Positions 8,937 to 17,860 of a stretch of 32,335 nt of DNA are shown here, one piece after another. The notes beneath the pieces were generated by a model. That model searched no databases. It saw nothing but the letters and a program-made list of their open reading frames with translations, and had not been told where the DNA came from. This stretch comes from Micromonosporaceae bacterium (GTDB taxonomy: Bacteria; Actinomycetota; Actinomycetes; Mycobacteriales; Micromonosporaceae). Position numbers and translations under genes: made by a program. The stretch covers positions 1 to 32,335 of the forward strand of contig JAEHDK010000409.1 of NCBI GenBank assembly GCA_016880465.1, read 5' to 3'. The first letter of the stretch is position 1; the number at the start of each line of letters is the position of its first letter.

Positions 8937-10625
8937 CTATGGAATGGTCGAGTCCCGGGTGTCGCCCTGTGCCGTGTCGAGATCGGTCACGGTGTCGGTA
9001 CCGGCTGCGCCGCTGAAGTGGTCCGCACCGGCCCCGCCGGTGAGGACGTCGTCGCCGCTACCGCCGCGCAGGATGTCGTCGCCGTTCGCGCCGGCGAGCG
9101 TGTCGTTGCCGTTTCCACCGTCGATGATGTCGTCGCCCGCGGCGCCGTTGAGCGTGTCGCTGCTGTTGCCGCCGCAGAGCAGATCGTTTCCGGCGTTGCC
9201 GTTGACGGCATTCTGACCGCCGAGCCCGAACAGCATGTCGACGCCGTCGGTTCCGGCGAGGATCTCGTTCTTGTCGCTGCCGACGATCACGGTGATGACG
9301 ACCGGTACTGTCACCGTGCCGTCGCTGAGGCCGAGGGTGAGCGTGGCCGAGCCCTTCTTCTTGGCGGCAACGGTGACCGCCACGGTGCGGTCGACGCCGC
9401 TGCCGCCCAGCACGATGCCGGCGATGGGCAGCAGGGCCGGGTTGCTGTCGGAGACCAGCGCGAGAGTCAACGGGTCGCCGTCCGGGTCGAACAGCCGCAC
9501 AGCCAGTACACCGCTTGCCGTGTTGTTGGTTGAGCACTGCCCGTTGGCCACCGTCGCCGTCGGTGCCGTGTTGGGCACGTTGACGACGTGCGGCTGCGCG
9601 GCGGAGGTACTGCCGCTGAAGGCACCGTCGCCGGTGTAGCTGGCGGTCAGGGCCCTGACTCCGGCGCTGGAGAGCGTGATCGTGCACGCGCCCGCGGCCA
9701 CCGTACCGGTACAGCTGTCCGTACCGTCGCTGACGGTGACCGAGCCGGTCGGTGTCCCGCCGCCCGAGGTCGGGACGACGGTGTACCCGACAGTCACCGC
9801 TTGACCCACGGACGACGGGTCCGGCGCGTCGGAGGTTATCGATGTGACTGTGGCGATCGGCGTGGCTGCGACGGCGCTGACCGTCAAGATGTGGCTCGCC
9901 GCGTCGTAGCTGAACAGCATGGTCGCGTTCGGTGGCACGGTGAAGCCGATGTTCGCGCCGTTCGGGACGCCACCAGCCCCATAGTTCTCCGCCCAGCTCT
10001 CGTCGATCGCGACCTTGGTCTCGTAGCTACCGGCGGGGATGGCGGTGGTGGTGAACTGGTAGATCCCGTCACCGTCGGCGTCCTGCAGCCAGGACCGCAG
10101 GCAGCTGGGATCCCAGTCGCCGGCACAGCCCAGCGAGGCCTGGTAGCTGCCCGGCGCCGTCGCGATGACCGAGGTCTGGTTGTCGGTGACCCAGTGCGAC
10201 GTGTGGTCGTAGTAGAACGTGACGGTGGTGGGAACCGTCAGCGACAGCGCGATGTTCGCTCCGTCCGCGACGGCGTGGGCACCGTAGTTCTCCGCCCAGC
10301 CACCGTTCAGGGCCGCCTTGTACTCCCACTGGCCGGCCGGTAGGGAGAAAGACCCCTGCCAGACGTCGTCCTGCGCATCGTAGCCGAGCTGGGTCACCGG
10401 ACAGTCCGGTAGCCAGTCGCCCGGACAGCCCAGCTCGCTCTGGAAGCTGCCCGCCACGGTGACCGAGCCTGGCTGCGGTGTGGCCAACGCCCGGTCGGGT
10501 GCCACGACCAGCAACGGCAGCATCAGTAGCAGCACGGCCGCACCCAGCCGCGGGGCGCGACGCGCCACCGCCCGCACCGGTCCCCGCGCCGGTGACCCGG
10601 GTTCGCGGGATGAATGAGATGTCAT
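8937..10625 (-). CDS. Secreted protein with two X25 (amylopullulanase-type) modules, Ig-like domain(s) and C-terminal RTX calcium-binding repeats
   Basis: AGGAG before ATG 10625; signal region RLGAAVLLLMLPLLVVAPDRALA. Two copies of SVTVAGSFQSELGCPGDWLPDCP...WEYKAALNGGWAENYGA type; Big_3_5-like Ig (GTPTGSVTVSDGTDSCTGTV..LTASYTGDGAFSGSTS); RTX nonapeptides NAGNDLLCG, AAGDDIIDG, GNGNDTLAG, ANGDDILRG, GSGDDVLTG. Confidence 0.8.
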   Translation of the reverse strand: MTSHSSREPGSPARGPVRAVARRAPRLGAAVLLLMLPLLVVAPDRALATPQPGSVTVAGSFQSELGCPGDWLPDCPVTQLGYDAQDDVWQGSFSLPAGQWEYKAALNGGWAENYGAHAVADGANIALSLTVPTTVTFYYDHTSHWVTDNQTSVIATAPGSYQASLGCAGDWDPSCLRSWLQDADGDGIYQFTTTAIPAGSYETKVAIDESWAENYGAGGVPNGANIGFTVPPNATMLFSYDAASHILTVSAVAATPIATVTSITSDAPDPSSVGQAVTVGYTVVPTSGGGTPTGSVTVSDGTDSCTGTVAAGACTITLSSAGVRALTASYTGDGAFSGSTSAAQPHVVNVPNTAPTATVANGQCSTNNTASGVLAVRLFDPDGDPLTLALVSDSNPALLPIAGIVLGGSGVDRTVAVTVAAKKKGSATLTLGLSDGTVTVPVVITVIVGSDKNEILAGTDGVDMLFGLGGQNAVNGNAGNDLLCGGNSSDTLNGAAGDDIIDGGNGNDTLAGANGDDILRGGSGDDVLTGGAGADHFSGAAGTDTVTDLDTAQGDTRDSTIP

Positions 10626-11310
10626 CGGTTCTCCTGTGCCAGACAAGGACGGGGTACCGGGTGCCGGACACACCTCACTTGTCCGCATCCCCGCAAGGAA
10701 GAACCCAGCGAGCTGGGCCAGATACCCGGATGACGAGGACAACCGATTCTAGGGCAGCGCAGCGCCAGACTCTTCCGGCTTCACGGTCAACAAGTGTTGT
10801 ACCCGCAGCCGATGCCCGGCCTGCCGTGCGGGCGTGCGGGCATTGACGCCTCGGCGACCGGCGAAGCGACCGGCGTACGGTGGGCTGGCTCGGGACGGCC
10901 GCAAGGTGTCCACTATGGATCGTATCGGACACGTCATGGTCGGGGGACGGTCACAACCGCCCCGCCTCACGCAGCAGCGCGAGGGCGCGCCGTGCGCGGT
11001 GCGCTCGTGCAGGTCCGACCACCGACTCGACGGAACTGGCGGCCGCGTGCGGGTGAGAATGACGTCCGTCCGGCCGGCCAGCGGGTCGCCGTCGGTCGCC
11101 GGTTCGGCCACGCGCACGTCCAGCGCCGACAGTCGACGGCCGCGGAACGATCTGCGGTACAGCTGGGGTGACGACCGGCGGGCCGAAGGTACCGGGTAGA
11201 CGGGACTTGGCGGCCCTATCACCCGGCGGTTGCGTCGGCGACGCTGAGTAGGTCGCGATCGAGCTGTGCCAGCCGGTGCCGAGTACGTGCCGCGTTGAGC
11301 GAGGTGGCGT

Positions 11311-12903
11311 GTGCCTTCCGTCTTCGATGAAGAGTCCCACCCGGGCGACGATGCGTTCATCGCCACCCACGAGACACACGCCGCGGTGGTGTTCCTCGTC
11401 GGCGATCGCGCGTACAAGCTCAAGAAGCCGGTGCACCTGGCCTTCCTGGACTTCAGTACCCGACCGAAACGACAGGCGGCGTGCCAGCGCGAGGTCGAGC
11501 TCAACCGGCAACTCACCCCGGACGTCTATCTGGGCGTTGCCGACATCTACGGCCCCGAGGGTGCCCTGTGCGACCACCTGGTCGTGATGCGGCGGATGCC
11601 GGCGACCAGACGGCTTTCCACACTGGTCCGCGCCCAAGTGTCGGTGACCGACCCGGTGCGACGGATAGCCCGGCTGCTCGCCACCTTCCACGCCGCCGCC
11701 CGGCGTGGGCCGGAAATCTCCGCCGAGGGCGGGCGGGACGCGATCCTGCGCCGCTGGACGGACAGCTTCCGTCAGGTACGCCCGTTCCGGGGAGGCGCCC
11801 TCGACGACGAGCTCACCGGCGAGATCGAGCGGCTGACCGTCGACTTCCTCGCCGGCCGCCGGCGGCTGTTCGACGACCGGATCGCCGCCGGCCGCGTCAT
11901 CGACGGCCACGGCGACCTCCTCGCCGACGACATCTTCTGCCTCGACGACGGACCACGGATCCTGGACTGCATCGAGTTCGACGACCGGCTGCGCTGGCTC
12001 GACGGACTCGACGACGCCGCCTTTCTTGCGATGGACCTCGAACGCCTCGGCGCCGCCGACCTCGGCAGCCGGTTCCTCGACTGGTACGCCGAGTTCGCCG
12101 CCGACCCCGCGCCGCCCTCGCTACGCCACCACTACGTCGCCTACCGCGCGTTCGTACGGGCCAAGGTCGCTTGCCTACGCCACGCCCAGGGTGACGCTCC
12201 CGCGGCGGCCGACGCGGCACGCCACGCTGAGCTCACCGCACGGCACCTGCACGCCGGCGCGGTCACCCTGGTCCTCGTGGGCGGCCTGCCCGGCACCGGC
12301 AAGTCCACGCTGTCCGGCCGGCTCGCCGACCGGCTTGGCGCCGTCGTGCTCTCCAGTGACCGGCTGCGCAAGGAGCTGGCCGGCCTGTCGCCGGAGATCC
12401 CCGCCCCGGCCGGCTACCTCGAAGGCATCTATACACCGGCATGGACCCAGCGCACGTACGCCGAGCTTTTCGTCCGGGCCGAGCGGCTCCTCGAACGTGG
12501 CGAGACCGTGGTCGTGGACGCCTCCTTCACCCGGGCCGCGCACCGCGACCTTGCCGCCGACGTGGCCGCGCGCACCCGAAGCCGACTGGTGGCCCTGCGC
12601 TGCGAAGCCGACCCCGCCGTCACCGTCACCCGGCTGCACGGACGCCCGCCCTCGGTCTCCGACGCCGACCAGCAGATCTCCGTGGCGATGGCGGCCACCG
12701 TCGAACCGTGGCCGGACGCCGCCACGGTCCGTACCGACGAGGTTTCCGACCACTCCGTGGAACGGGCCACCGCACTCGTCCGGCCGACCGTTCCCGACAT
12801 CTACGATGGGTCCCCTCGTCCACATCGGACAGATCCGATGGTGGGTTCACAGGATGCGGCGCAGCGCAGTGCGGGTGACGAGGATCCAGCCGAGGCCGAA
12901 TGA
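11311..12903 (+). CDS. Bifunctional aminoglycoside-phosphotransferase-like / AAA (P-loop kinase) protein
   Basis: N-terminal APH-like half (AYKLKKPVHLAFLDFS..., VIDGHGDLLADDIFCLDD); C-terminal P-loop kinase TLVLVGGLPGTGKSTLSGRLADRLGAVVLSSDRLRKELAG. Confidence 0.8.
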   Translation: MPSVFDEESHPGDDAFIATHETHAAVVFLVGDRAYKLKKPVHLAFLDFSTRPKRQAACQREVELNRQLTPDVYLGVADIYGPEGALCDHLVVMRRMPATRRLSTLVRAQVSVTDPVRRIARLLATFHAAARRGPEISAEGGRDAILRRWTDSFRQVRPFRGGALDDELTGEIERLTVDFLAGRRRLFDDRIAAGRVIDGHGDLLADDIFCLDDGPRILDCIEFDDRLRWLDGLDDAAFLAMDLERLGAADLGSRFLDWYAEFAADPAPPSLRHHYVAYRAFVRAKVACLRHAQGDAPAAADAARHAELTARHLHAGAVTLVLVGGLPGTGKSTLSGRLADRLGAVVLSSDRLRKELAGLSPEIPAPAGYLEGIYTPAWTQRTYAELFVRAERLLERGETVVVDASFTRAAHRDLAADVAARTRSRLVALRCEADPAVTVTRLHGRPPSVSDADQQISVAMAATVEPWPDAATVRTDEVSDHSVERATALVRPTVPDIYDGSPRPHRTDPMVGSQDAAQRSAGDEDPAEAE

Positions 12904-14037
12904 TGCGAGCACGCCGAGGACGCTCACGACGAGTGCCTTGACCTCCGCGGGGGCGCCGAACGGGCGCACCGCCAGGGCTAGCCCGACCAGCACGTGGCCT
13001 TGGACCAGGAAGGCAGCGTAGGCGCTTCGGGCGGCGCGGTCCTGGCCCAACCGCTGGTTCAAGTGTCGCTGCACGAGGGCCAGCAACCACACCGACACGG
13101 TGACTGCCAGAACACCCTCCGCCGCGGCGGTGGCCAGCGCCGCCCAGTGCCAGCCGCCCAGGAACACCTCGGTGGGTACGCCTGTCGTCGCCACCGCCCC
13201 CGCGAACCCGGCGATCGCCAGCGTTGCGGTCAGTGCGGCGATCCCGCACTCGCGGCGCAGACGGTCCGGTACGGGATCGAGCCAGCCCCGTTGGCCGCCG
13301 GCCAGCCCGAGCCCGTACAGGGCAAGGTACTGCGGCCACTGGGACAGGTGCAGGTCGGCGTACTGCGACGTGTCAAGCGGAAAGCGCAGGCGTACGAGGA
13401 ACGAGGCTCCCGCGACCGCCACGGCCAGCCCAAGGAGGTAAGGCAGCGTCAACCCGGAATGGCTCGAGCCGGGCCGCGGCGCGGGCGTCGGGCGCAGCCG
13501 GCGCCACCCGGCGTAGCCGAGAGAGAAGACCAGGAGCACTTCCGCGAACCACAGGTGTGCCGGGTCGGGAGAGTACGCCGAGTGGGCGAATGTCGACCAG
13601 AGTGAACCGGTCGGATGTCCGGCGGCGCGGTCCGTGAGATAGCCCACCGGCGGCCAGAGCACGAGGGTGAACACCGCCAGCGGTGCGCCCAGGCGCAGGA
13701 TCCGGTCCCTAGCGAACCGCCGTGGCGTCTTGCGGGCCAGCGACGCGGGTGTCAGCAGCCCGGCGATGAGGAAGAACAGGCCCATTGCGAATAGCGCGAA
13801 GGGGCCGAGAAGAACCTCGAGGATGGTCTCGGTGACCGGCGCGATGCTGACCTCCCGGGCGTCGGTGTAGGCCCAGGATCCGAGTTCGTCGTAGCCTGCC
13901 CACCCGTGGCCGAAAATGACGCCCGCGACCAGGAGCACCTTGAGGTTGTCCAGATGGGCCAGGCGGTTACCGGCCGCTGCCACCTCGGCAACAGCACCAG
14001 CCGGGTGCACCTGACGCGACCGTGCCACCACCAACAC
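12847..14037 (-). CDS. Acyltransferase-3-like integral membrane protein
   Basis: RLAHLDNLKVLLVAGVIFGHGWAGYDELG, multiple TM segments, YGLGLAGGQRGWLD. Start uncertain (GTG near 14037); more upstream ORF sequence lies in the permease gene. Confidence 0.75.
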   Translation of the reverse strand: MLVVARSRQVHPAGAVAEVAAAGNRLAHLDNLKVLLVAGVIFGHGWAGYDELGSWAYTDAREVSIAPVTETILEVLLGPFALFAMGLFFLIAGLLTPASLARKTPRRFARDRILRLGAPLAVFTLVLWPPVGYLTDRAAGHPTGSLWSTFAHSAYSPDPAHLWFAEVLLVFSLGYAGWRRLRPTPAPRPGSSHSGLTLPYLLGLAVAVAGASFLVRLRFPLDTSQYADLHLSQWPQYLALYGLGLAGGQRGWLDPVPDRLRRECGIAALTATLAIAGFAGAVATTGVPTEVFLGGWHWAALATAAAEGVLAVTVSVWLLALVQRHLNQRLGQDRAARSAYAAFLVQGHVLVGLALAVRPFGAPAEVKALVVSVLGVLASFGLGWILVTRTALRRIL

Positions 14038-14081
14038 CTCGACAGACAAGAACAGTGCAGAACAACCACGGCGCCCCGGCG

Positions 14082-14876
14082 CTAGCGGATGGCGATATCG
14101 CGACGATCGAAGAGGGGTAGGACGGCGGCCACCACGACCGCGCCGGCGAGGGCCATCCAGGCGTACGCGGAGGGCAGCCCAGCGCCGAGCGGGCCACCGT
14201 CGAGCGCCTGGTGGAACGGCGACACCGGCTGCCACGGCTGGACCGCCACGACGAACTCGCCCGCGACATAGAGAACGTAGGCCGCAACAGCCGCGGTCGC
14301 GGCGGTCGAGATAGCCACCGCGCGCCGCCCGGTCGCCGCGCCCAGCGCCAGCGCAAACCAGCCGAACTCGGTGCCCAGCAGCACCATGGCCAGCGTGGCG
14401 CCGGCCAGGTCGCCGGCGCCGATGCCCATGCCGAACACCGCCGAGGAACCAAGCACCGACCCGTACAACACGATCCCGAGGACAGACGTCGCTACCGCCA
14501 GTGCCGCGGCCTGCTGCAGCACGAGGCGGACCGCGGAGACGCGGGTGACGAGCAGGACTTCCAGCGTGCCCGCCTCCTCCTCACCGGCGATGGCCCGGGC
14601 GCCCCGGCCGATGCCGAACGTGATGAACAGGATCGGCAGCAGGGCGCTGAACAGCTCGGCGTTCATGAACCCGGTGCCACTGGCGAAGTCCTCGAGCTTG
14701 AACAGTTTGCGCATCGCCTCCGGGTAGCCGGCGAGCAACTCGTCAAGGGCCGGCATCTGCCTGATGGACGGCCAGAGTGCGGCCTCGAGAACGACCAGCA
14801 ACAGGATGCCGGTGCTCCAGCCGAGCAGCGCGCGGCGCTGGTCGCGCAGGCTCTTCAGGAACATGTTACGCAGCAT
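14082..14876 (-). CDS. ABC-2-type transporter permease
   Basis: MLRNMFLKSLRDQRRALLGWSTGILLLVVLEAALWPSIRQMPAL...; multiple TM helices; overlaps the ATPase stop by 11 nt. Confidence 0.8.
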   Translation of the reverse strand: MLRNMFLKSLRDQRRALLGWSTGILLLVVLEAALWPSIRQMPALDELLAGYPEAMRKLFKLEDFASGTGFMNAELFSALLPILFITFGIGRGARAIAGEEEAGTLEVLLVTRVSAVRLVLQQAAALAVATSVLGIVLYGSVLGSSAVFGMGIGAGDLAGATLAMVLLGTEFGWFALALGAATGRRAVAISTAATAAVAAYVLYVAGEFVVAVQPWQPVSPFHQALDGGPLGAGLPSAYAWMALAGAVVVAAVLPLFDRRDIAIR

Positions 14877-15771
14877 CCGGTGACACCTCCTGGCCGTAGT
14901 AGGTCATGAAGATCTCTTCGAGGTCGGGTTCATGCGTGACGATCTGGGTTACGCCGTGCGGCGCGGCCGCCCTCAACAGCGCCGAGGTAGAGCCCTCCAC
15001 GACGATGTGCGCCGTGGATCCGCTGACCCGCGCATCCCGTACCGCGGCGACAGCCTGCAAATCGGCGAGCGGCGGCGGGCCCTCGAAGGTCAGGTCGATC
15101 CGGCGCATGGCCTGCGCCTTGAGCTTGTCCACCGACTCGACCACGATCAGCCGGCCGTGGCGGAGGATGGCCACCATGTCGGCGACGGCCTCGACCTCGT
15201 AGAGGATGTGTGACGACAGGAAGACCGTACGGCCCTGGTCCCGGACGTCCCGGACGAGGGCGAGGAACTCGCGTTGCACCAAGGGGTCCAGTCCGGTGGT
15301 CGGCTCGTCGAGCAGCAGTACCTCCGGCTGGTGCATGAATGCCTGAATGATGCCGACCTTCTGCCGGCTTCCGTGCGACAGCGTCCCGATCCGTGTGGTC
15401 AGCTCCGCCTCGAGGCGCTTGCGGAGATCCTGCACCACCGACCAGTCGACGCCGCCGCGCAGGTTCGCGAGGAAGCGCAGGTACTGCTCGCCGGTCAGGT
15501 CGGGGTAGCCGACGAAGTCGCCCGGCAGGTAACCGATGCGCCGCTGGGCCCGCTCCCGATCGCGGACGATGTCGAAGCCACACACCTCGGCTCGCCCGGC
15601 CGTGGGCCGGAGCAGGCCGGCGAGCAGCCGGATCGTGGTGGTCTGGCCGGCGCCATTGGGTCCCAGATAGCCGAAGACGACGCCCGCGGGCACCTCGAGG
15701 TTGATGCCGTGCAGAGCGGTCCGGGACCGGTAGCTCTTGCCGAGACCGGCGCTACGGATCACGGTGGTCAT
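14866..15771 (-). CDS. ABC transporter ATP-binding protein with non-canonical Walker A (GPNGAGQT)
   Basis: GYLGPNGAGQTTTIRLLAGLLRPTAG; TLSHGSRQKVGIIQAF; VLLLDEPTTGLDP; FLSSHILYEVE. Confidence 0.85.
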   Translation of the reverse strand: MTTVIRSAGLGKSYRSRTALHGINLEVPAGVVFGYLGPNGAGQTTTIRLLAGLLRPTAGRAEVCGFDIVRDRERAQRRIGYLPGDFVGYPDLTGEQYLRFLANLRGGVDWSVVQDLRKRLEAELTTRIGTLSHGSRQKVGIIQAFMHQPEVLLLDEPTTGLDPLVQREFLALVRDVRDQGRTVFLSSHILYEVEAVADMVAILRHGRLIVVESVDKLKAQAMRRIDLTFEGPPPLADLQAVAAVRDARVSGSTAHIVVEGSTSALLRAAAPHGVTQIVTHEPDLEEIFMTYYGQEVSPDAA

Positions 15772-15829
15772 GGCTCACCTCCAAGGTCCGCCTGACGGGT
15801 AGGGTCTCGATCGGCTCCAGGCGGTAGGA

Positions 15830-16021
15830 CTAGCGGGTCCGGGTCGGCCGCGCCGCCGCGACCAGACCCAGCAGACCCAGCACGATCAGCCCACCCGCGA
15901 CGAACCAGCCGGTGTGCGGCAGGTGCACGTGGATCGATCGAGCCAGCAGCCACCAGGCCACCACGGCGAGAAAGATGGATCCGAAAGCCAGCGAGATCCC
16001 ATCGGTACCGTGCCTCTTCAT
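15830..16021 (-). CDS. Small two-TM membrane protein (63 aa)
   Basis: MKRHGTDGISLAFGSIFLAVVAWWLLARSIHVHLPHTGWFVAGGLIVLGLLGLVAAA; ATGA overlap with the upstream gene's stop (16018-16021). Confidence 0.7.
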   Translation of the reverse strand: MKRHGTDGISLAFGSIFLAVVAWWLLARSIHVHLPHTGWFVAGGLIVLGLLGLVAAARPTRTR

Positions 16022-16722
16022 CGCCGTACCTCCACATCACCAACATCCACGGTGGCCTGGAGGGTCAGCTCGCCGCCACCGGGCCCGTCGGTACCCTCGT
16101 CGGTTAGCGTGCGCTCGGACTGGCCGATACCGCCCCAGCGGGTGCTGAACACGGTGGCGTTCCCGACGTCGACCCGCACCTGCATCCGTACATCCACATT
16201 GGGGGGAACGATCACGGTCAGATCGCCGACGCCCACGTGGATCTCGACGGCTTCGCTGCGTCCAGTGAAGTCCAATGCGGACAGATCGAGCACGGCGCTG
16301 CCGAGATCAATGGTGTAGTTGCGGTCCAGCTGCTCGATACTCGTCGGTCGCCACCGCACGGGCTGATCCGCCGCGGCCACGTTCTCGGTCGCCGCGCCCG
16401 CTCCGAGCAGGATGCTCAGTGCTGCACCGAGGGCAATCAGCCCCCGGGCCCGCCCGTACCATGCTCCTACCACCAGTCCGACACCGACCACCGTCAGCGG
16501 AACGGCGAGGTACGCGGTGCCGGCGATGGGAGCTCCCGCCAAGTCCACCAGCCCGAGCACCCCAAGAGCGAGGGCGACCGTCGACAGCACGAGCCGGCCT
16601 AGCCGGGACCGCGGCCCGTCTGCTCGCGGCGGTGGCGAAGACCATTGCCGGGTTCTCATCACCGGCGGTGCCAGGACTGGCGTGAATGTGGCCGGTGGCG
16701 GTGGGTAGTCGCGTACCTGCAC
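16018..16722 (-). CDS. LiaF-like (cell-wall-active antibiotics response C-terminal domain) membrane protein
   Basis: Several TM segments, then YTIDLGSAVLDLSALDFTGRSEAVEIHVGVGDLTVIVPPNVDVRMQVRVDVGNATVF. GGGAGG before GTG 16722. Confidence 0.7.
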   Translation of the reverse strand: MQVRDYPPPPATFTPVLAPPVMRTRQWSSPPPRADGPRSRLGRLVLSTVALALGVLGLVDLAGAPIAGTAYLAVPLTVVGVGLVVGAWYGRARGLIALGAALSILLGAGAATENVAAADQPVRWRPTSIEQLDRNYTIDLGSAVLDLSALDFTGRSEAVEIHVGVGDLTVIVPPNVDVRMQVRVDVGNATVFSTRWGGIGQSERTLTDEGTDGPGGGELTLQATVDVGDVEVRR

Positions 16723-16946
16723 CTCTATCGCCTCCCTTGCGGAGGGCACACGGCGACCCGGACAGGCCGTACGGTGTGCCGTTCTCCTCCAGCACACGGG
16801 TTCCCCGGTGACGCACCCATTGCCGGACGGCCTGATCTCATAGGTCGAAGGCCCACTCCATCGGGCTGCGACAATGGCCGGCTCGTTCTTCGGGGAAGAA
16901 GCGGGCGAGTCAGGTGGTCATCGGTGTAACGATGGCCGGTCGGCCG

Positions 16947-17366
16947 CTACTCGCACACGACGCCATCGTTGTCGGCGTCGGCGTACCACGAGTACTCAGG
17001 GTCGATGCCGCGGTAGTACGGCCCATAGCCGTGCGCCTTGACTGCTCTGCACGTGCCGTACCGGGGGTCGGTGTCCTGGCCGGGCGACGTAGGCCTCCTC
17101 GTCGTCGATGGCCGCGGAGTCGGCGGGGTCGTCGCGGTCACCTCGGGCGGGGCGGCGCTCGTCGATGCGGTCGGCGACACCACCGCCTGCGTGGCCGGGG
17201 CTGCCGAGCCGACGGCCGCCGCGTCACCCGCGCGGTCGCTTGGCTTGGCCAGATGTCCGACAAATCCGACGAGCAGACAGCCCGAGCAGCTGGCCAACAC
17301 GATGGCGACGACGGCTACGGTAGACAACCCTTTCCTGCGGTGCGCGCCGGCGGCGGAGTGCGTCAC
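16947..17366 (-). CDS. Excalibur calcium-binding domain protein with single N-terminal TM segment
   Basis: VTVTHSAAGAHRRKGLSTVAVVAIVLASCSGCLLVGFVG...; C-terminus YGTCRAVKAHGYGPYYRGIDPEYSWYADADNDGVVCE has the excalibur DxDxDGxxCE motif. Confidence 0.75.
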   Translation of the reverse strand: MTHSAAGAHRRKGLSTVAVVAIVLASCSGCLLVGFVGHLAKPSDRAGDAAAVGSAAPATQAVVSPTASTSAAPPEVTATTPPTPRPSTTRRPTSPGQDTDPRYGTCRAVKAHGYGPYYRGIDPEYSWYADADNDGVVCE

Positions 17367-17568
17367 TGTAACAGTGTCGCCACCAAACGCCACTTGCCGG
17401 GAACCGGCCGATCGGCCCCCGCGGAGCCGGTCATTCGGACCAGGCACGACCGGGCCGTACGGCTGTCGTTGGTCTCGGCGAACGCCGGGCGGCTCGAAGA
17501 TCGTGCACCCATGGCCGCATGCGGAGTGCACCACCACGGGGTGAATCCGCCTCGGTCGATGATCATCA

Positions 17569-17847
17569 TCATTCGCGGGATGCGATGGCCGGCTCGCTGG
17601 CTTCCGCCGCCGAGATTGCCGCCTGTAACTGTGCGACGAGGGTCCGGCCCGACGCCAGATCAAGCTCCACCGCGATCCGGGCCCCGATGCCGAGCTCGGG
17701 GTTGACGAAGTCGAGCAGCAGGGCGTGGTCCAGCGGAGCGTGCGTGGCATGGTCGAAGCCGACGTTGACCTGCGTTAACCGGAACCACCCGGTTGGGCCC
17801 CGGCCGCTGCCGGTGACCGGAGCGCTTACCGAAATCATCAGACACAC
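17569..17847 (-). CDS. DUF6295-like small protein
   Basis: VCLMISVSAPVTGSGRGPTGWFRLTQVNVGFDHATHAPLDHALLLDFVNPELGIGARIAVELDLASGRTLVAQL; GAGAGG before GTG 17847; starts 13 nt after the dienelactone hydrolase stop. Confidence 0.6.
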   Translation of the reverse strand: MCLMISVSAPVTGSGRGPTGWFRLTQVNVGFDHATHAPLDHALLLDFVNPELGIGARIAVELDLASGRTLVAQLQAAISAAEASEPAIASRE

Positions 17848-17860
17848 TGCCGGCGACCTC

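Noticed and set aside
10743-11310. Possible gene or gene remnant between the X25-RTX and APH/AAA genes (minus-strand frames ending ...RRALALLREAGRL; 6-bp inverted repeat GTGTCC/GGACAC at 10906-10932)
   Set aside because: No frame shows a recognisable domain or RBS; could be a decayed gene but I cannot support it without a search.
17558-17567. 10-bp palindrome GATGATCATC downstream of the DUF6295-like gene
   Set aside because: Short, in non-coding sequence, with no adjoining structure; likely chance.
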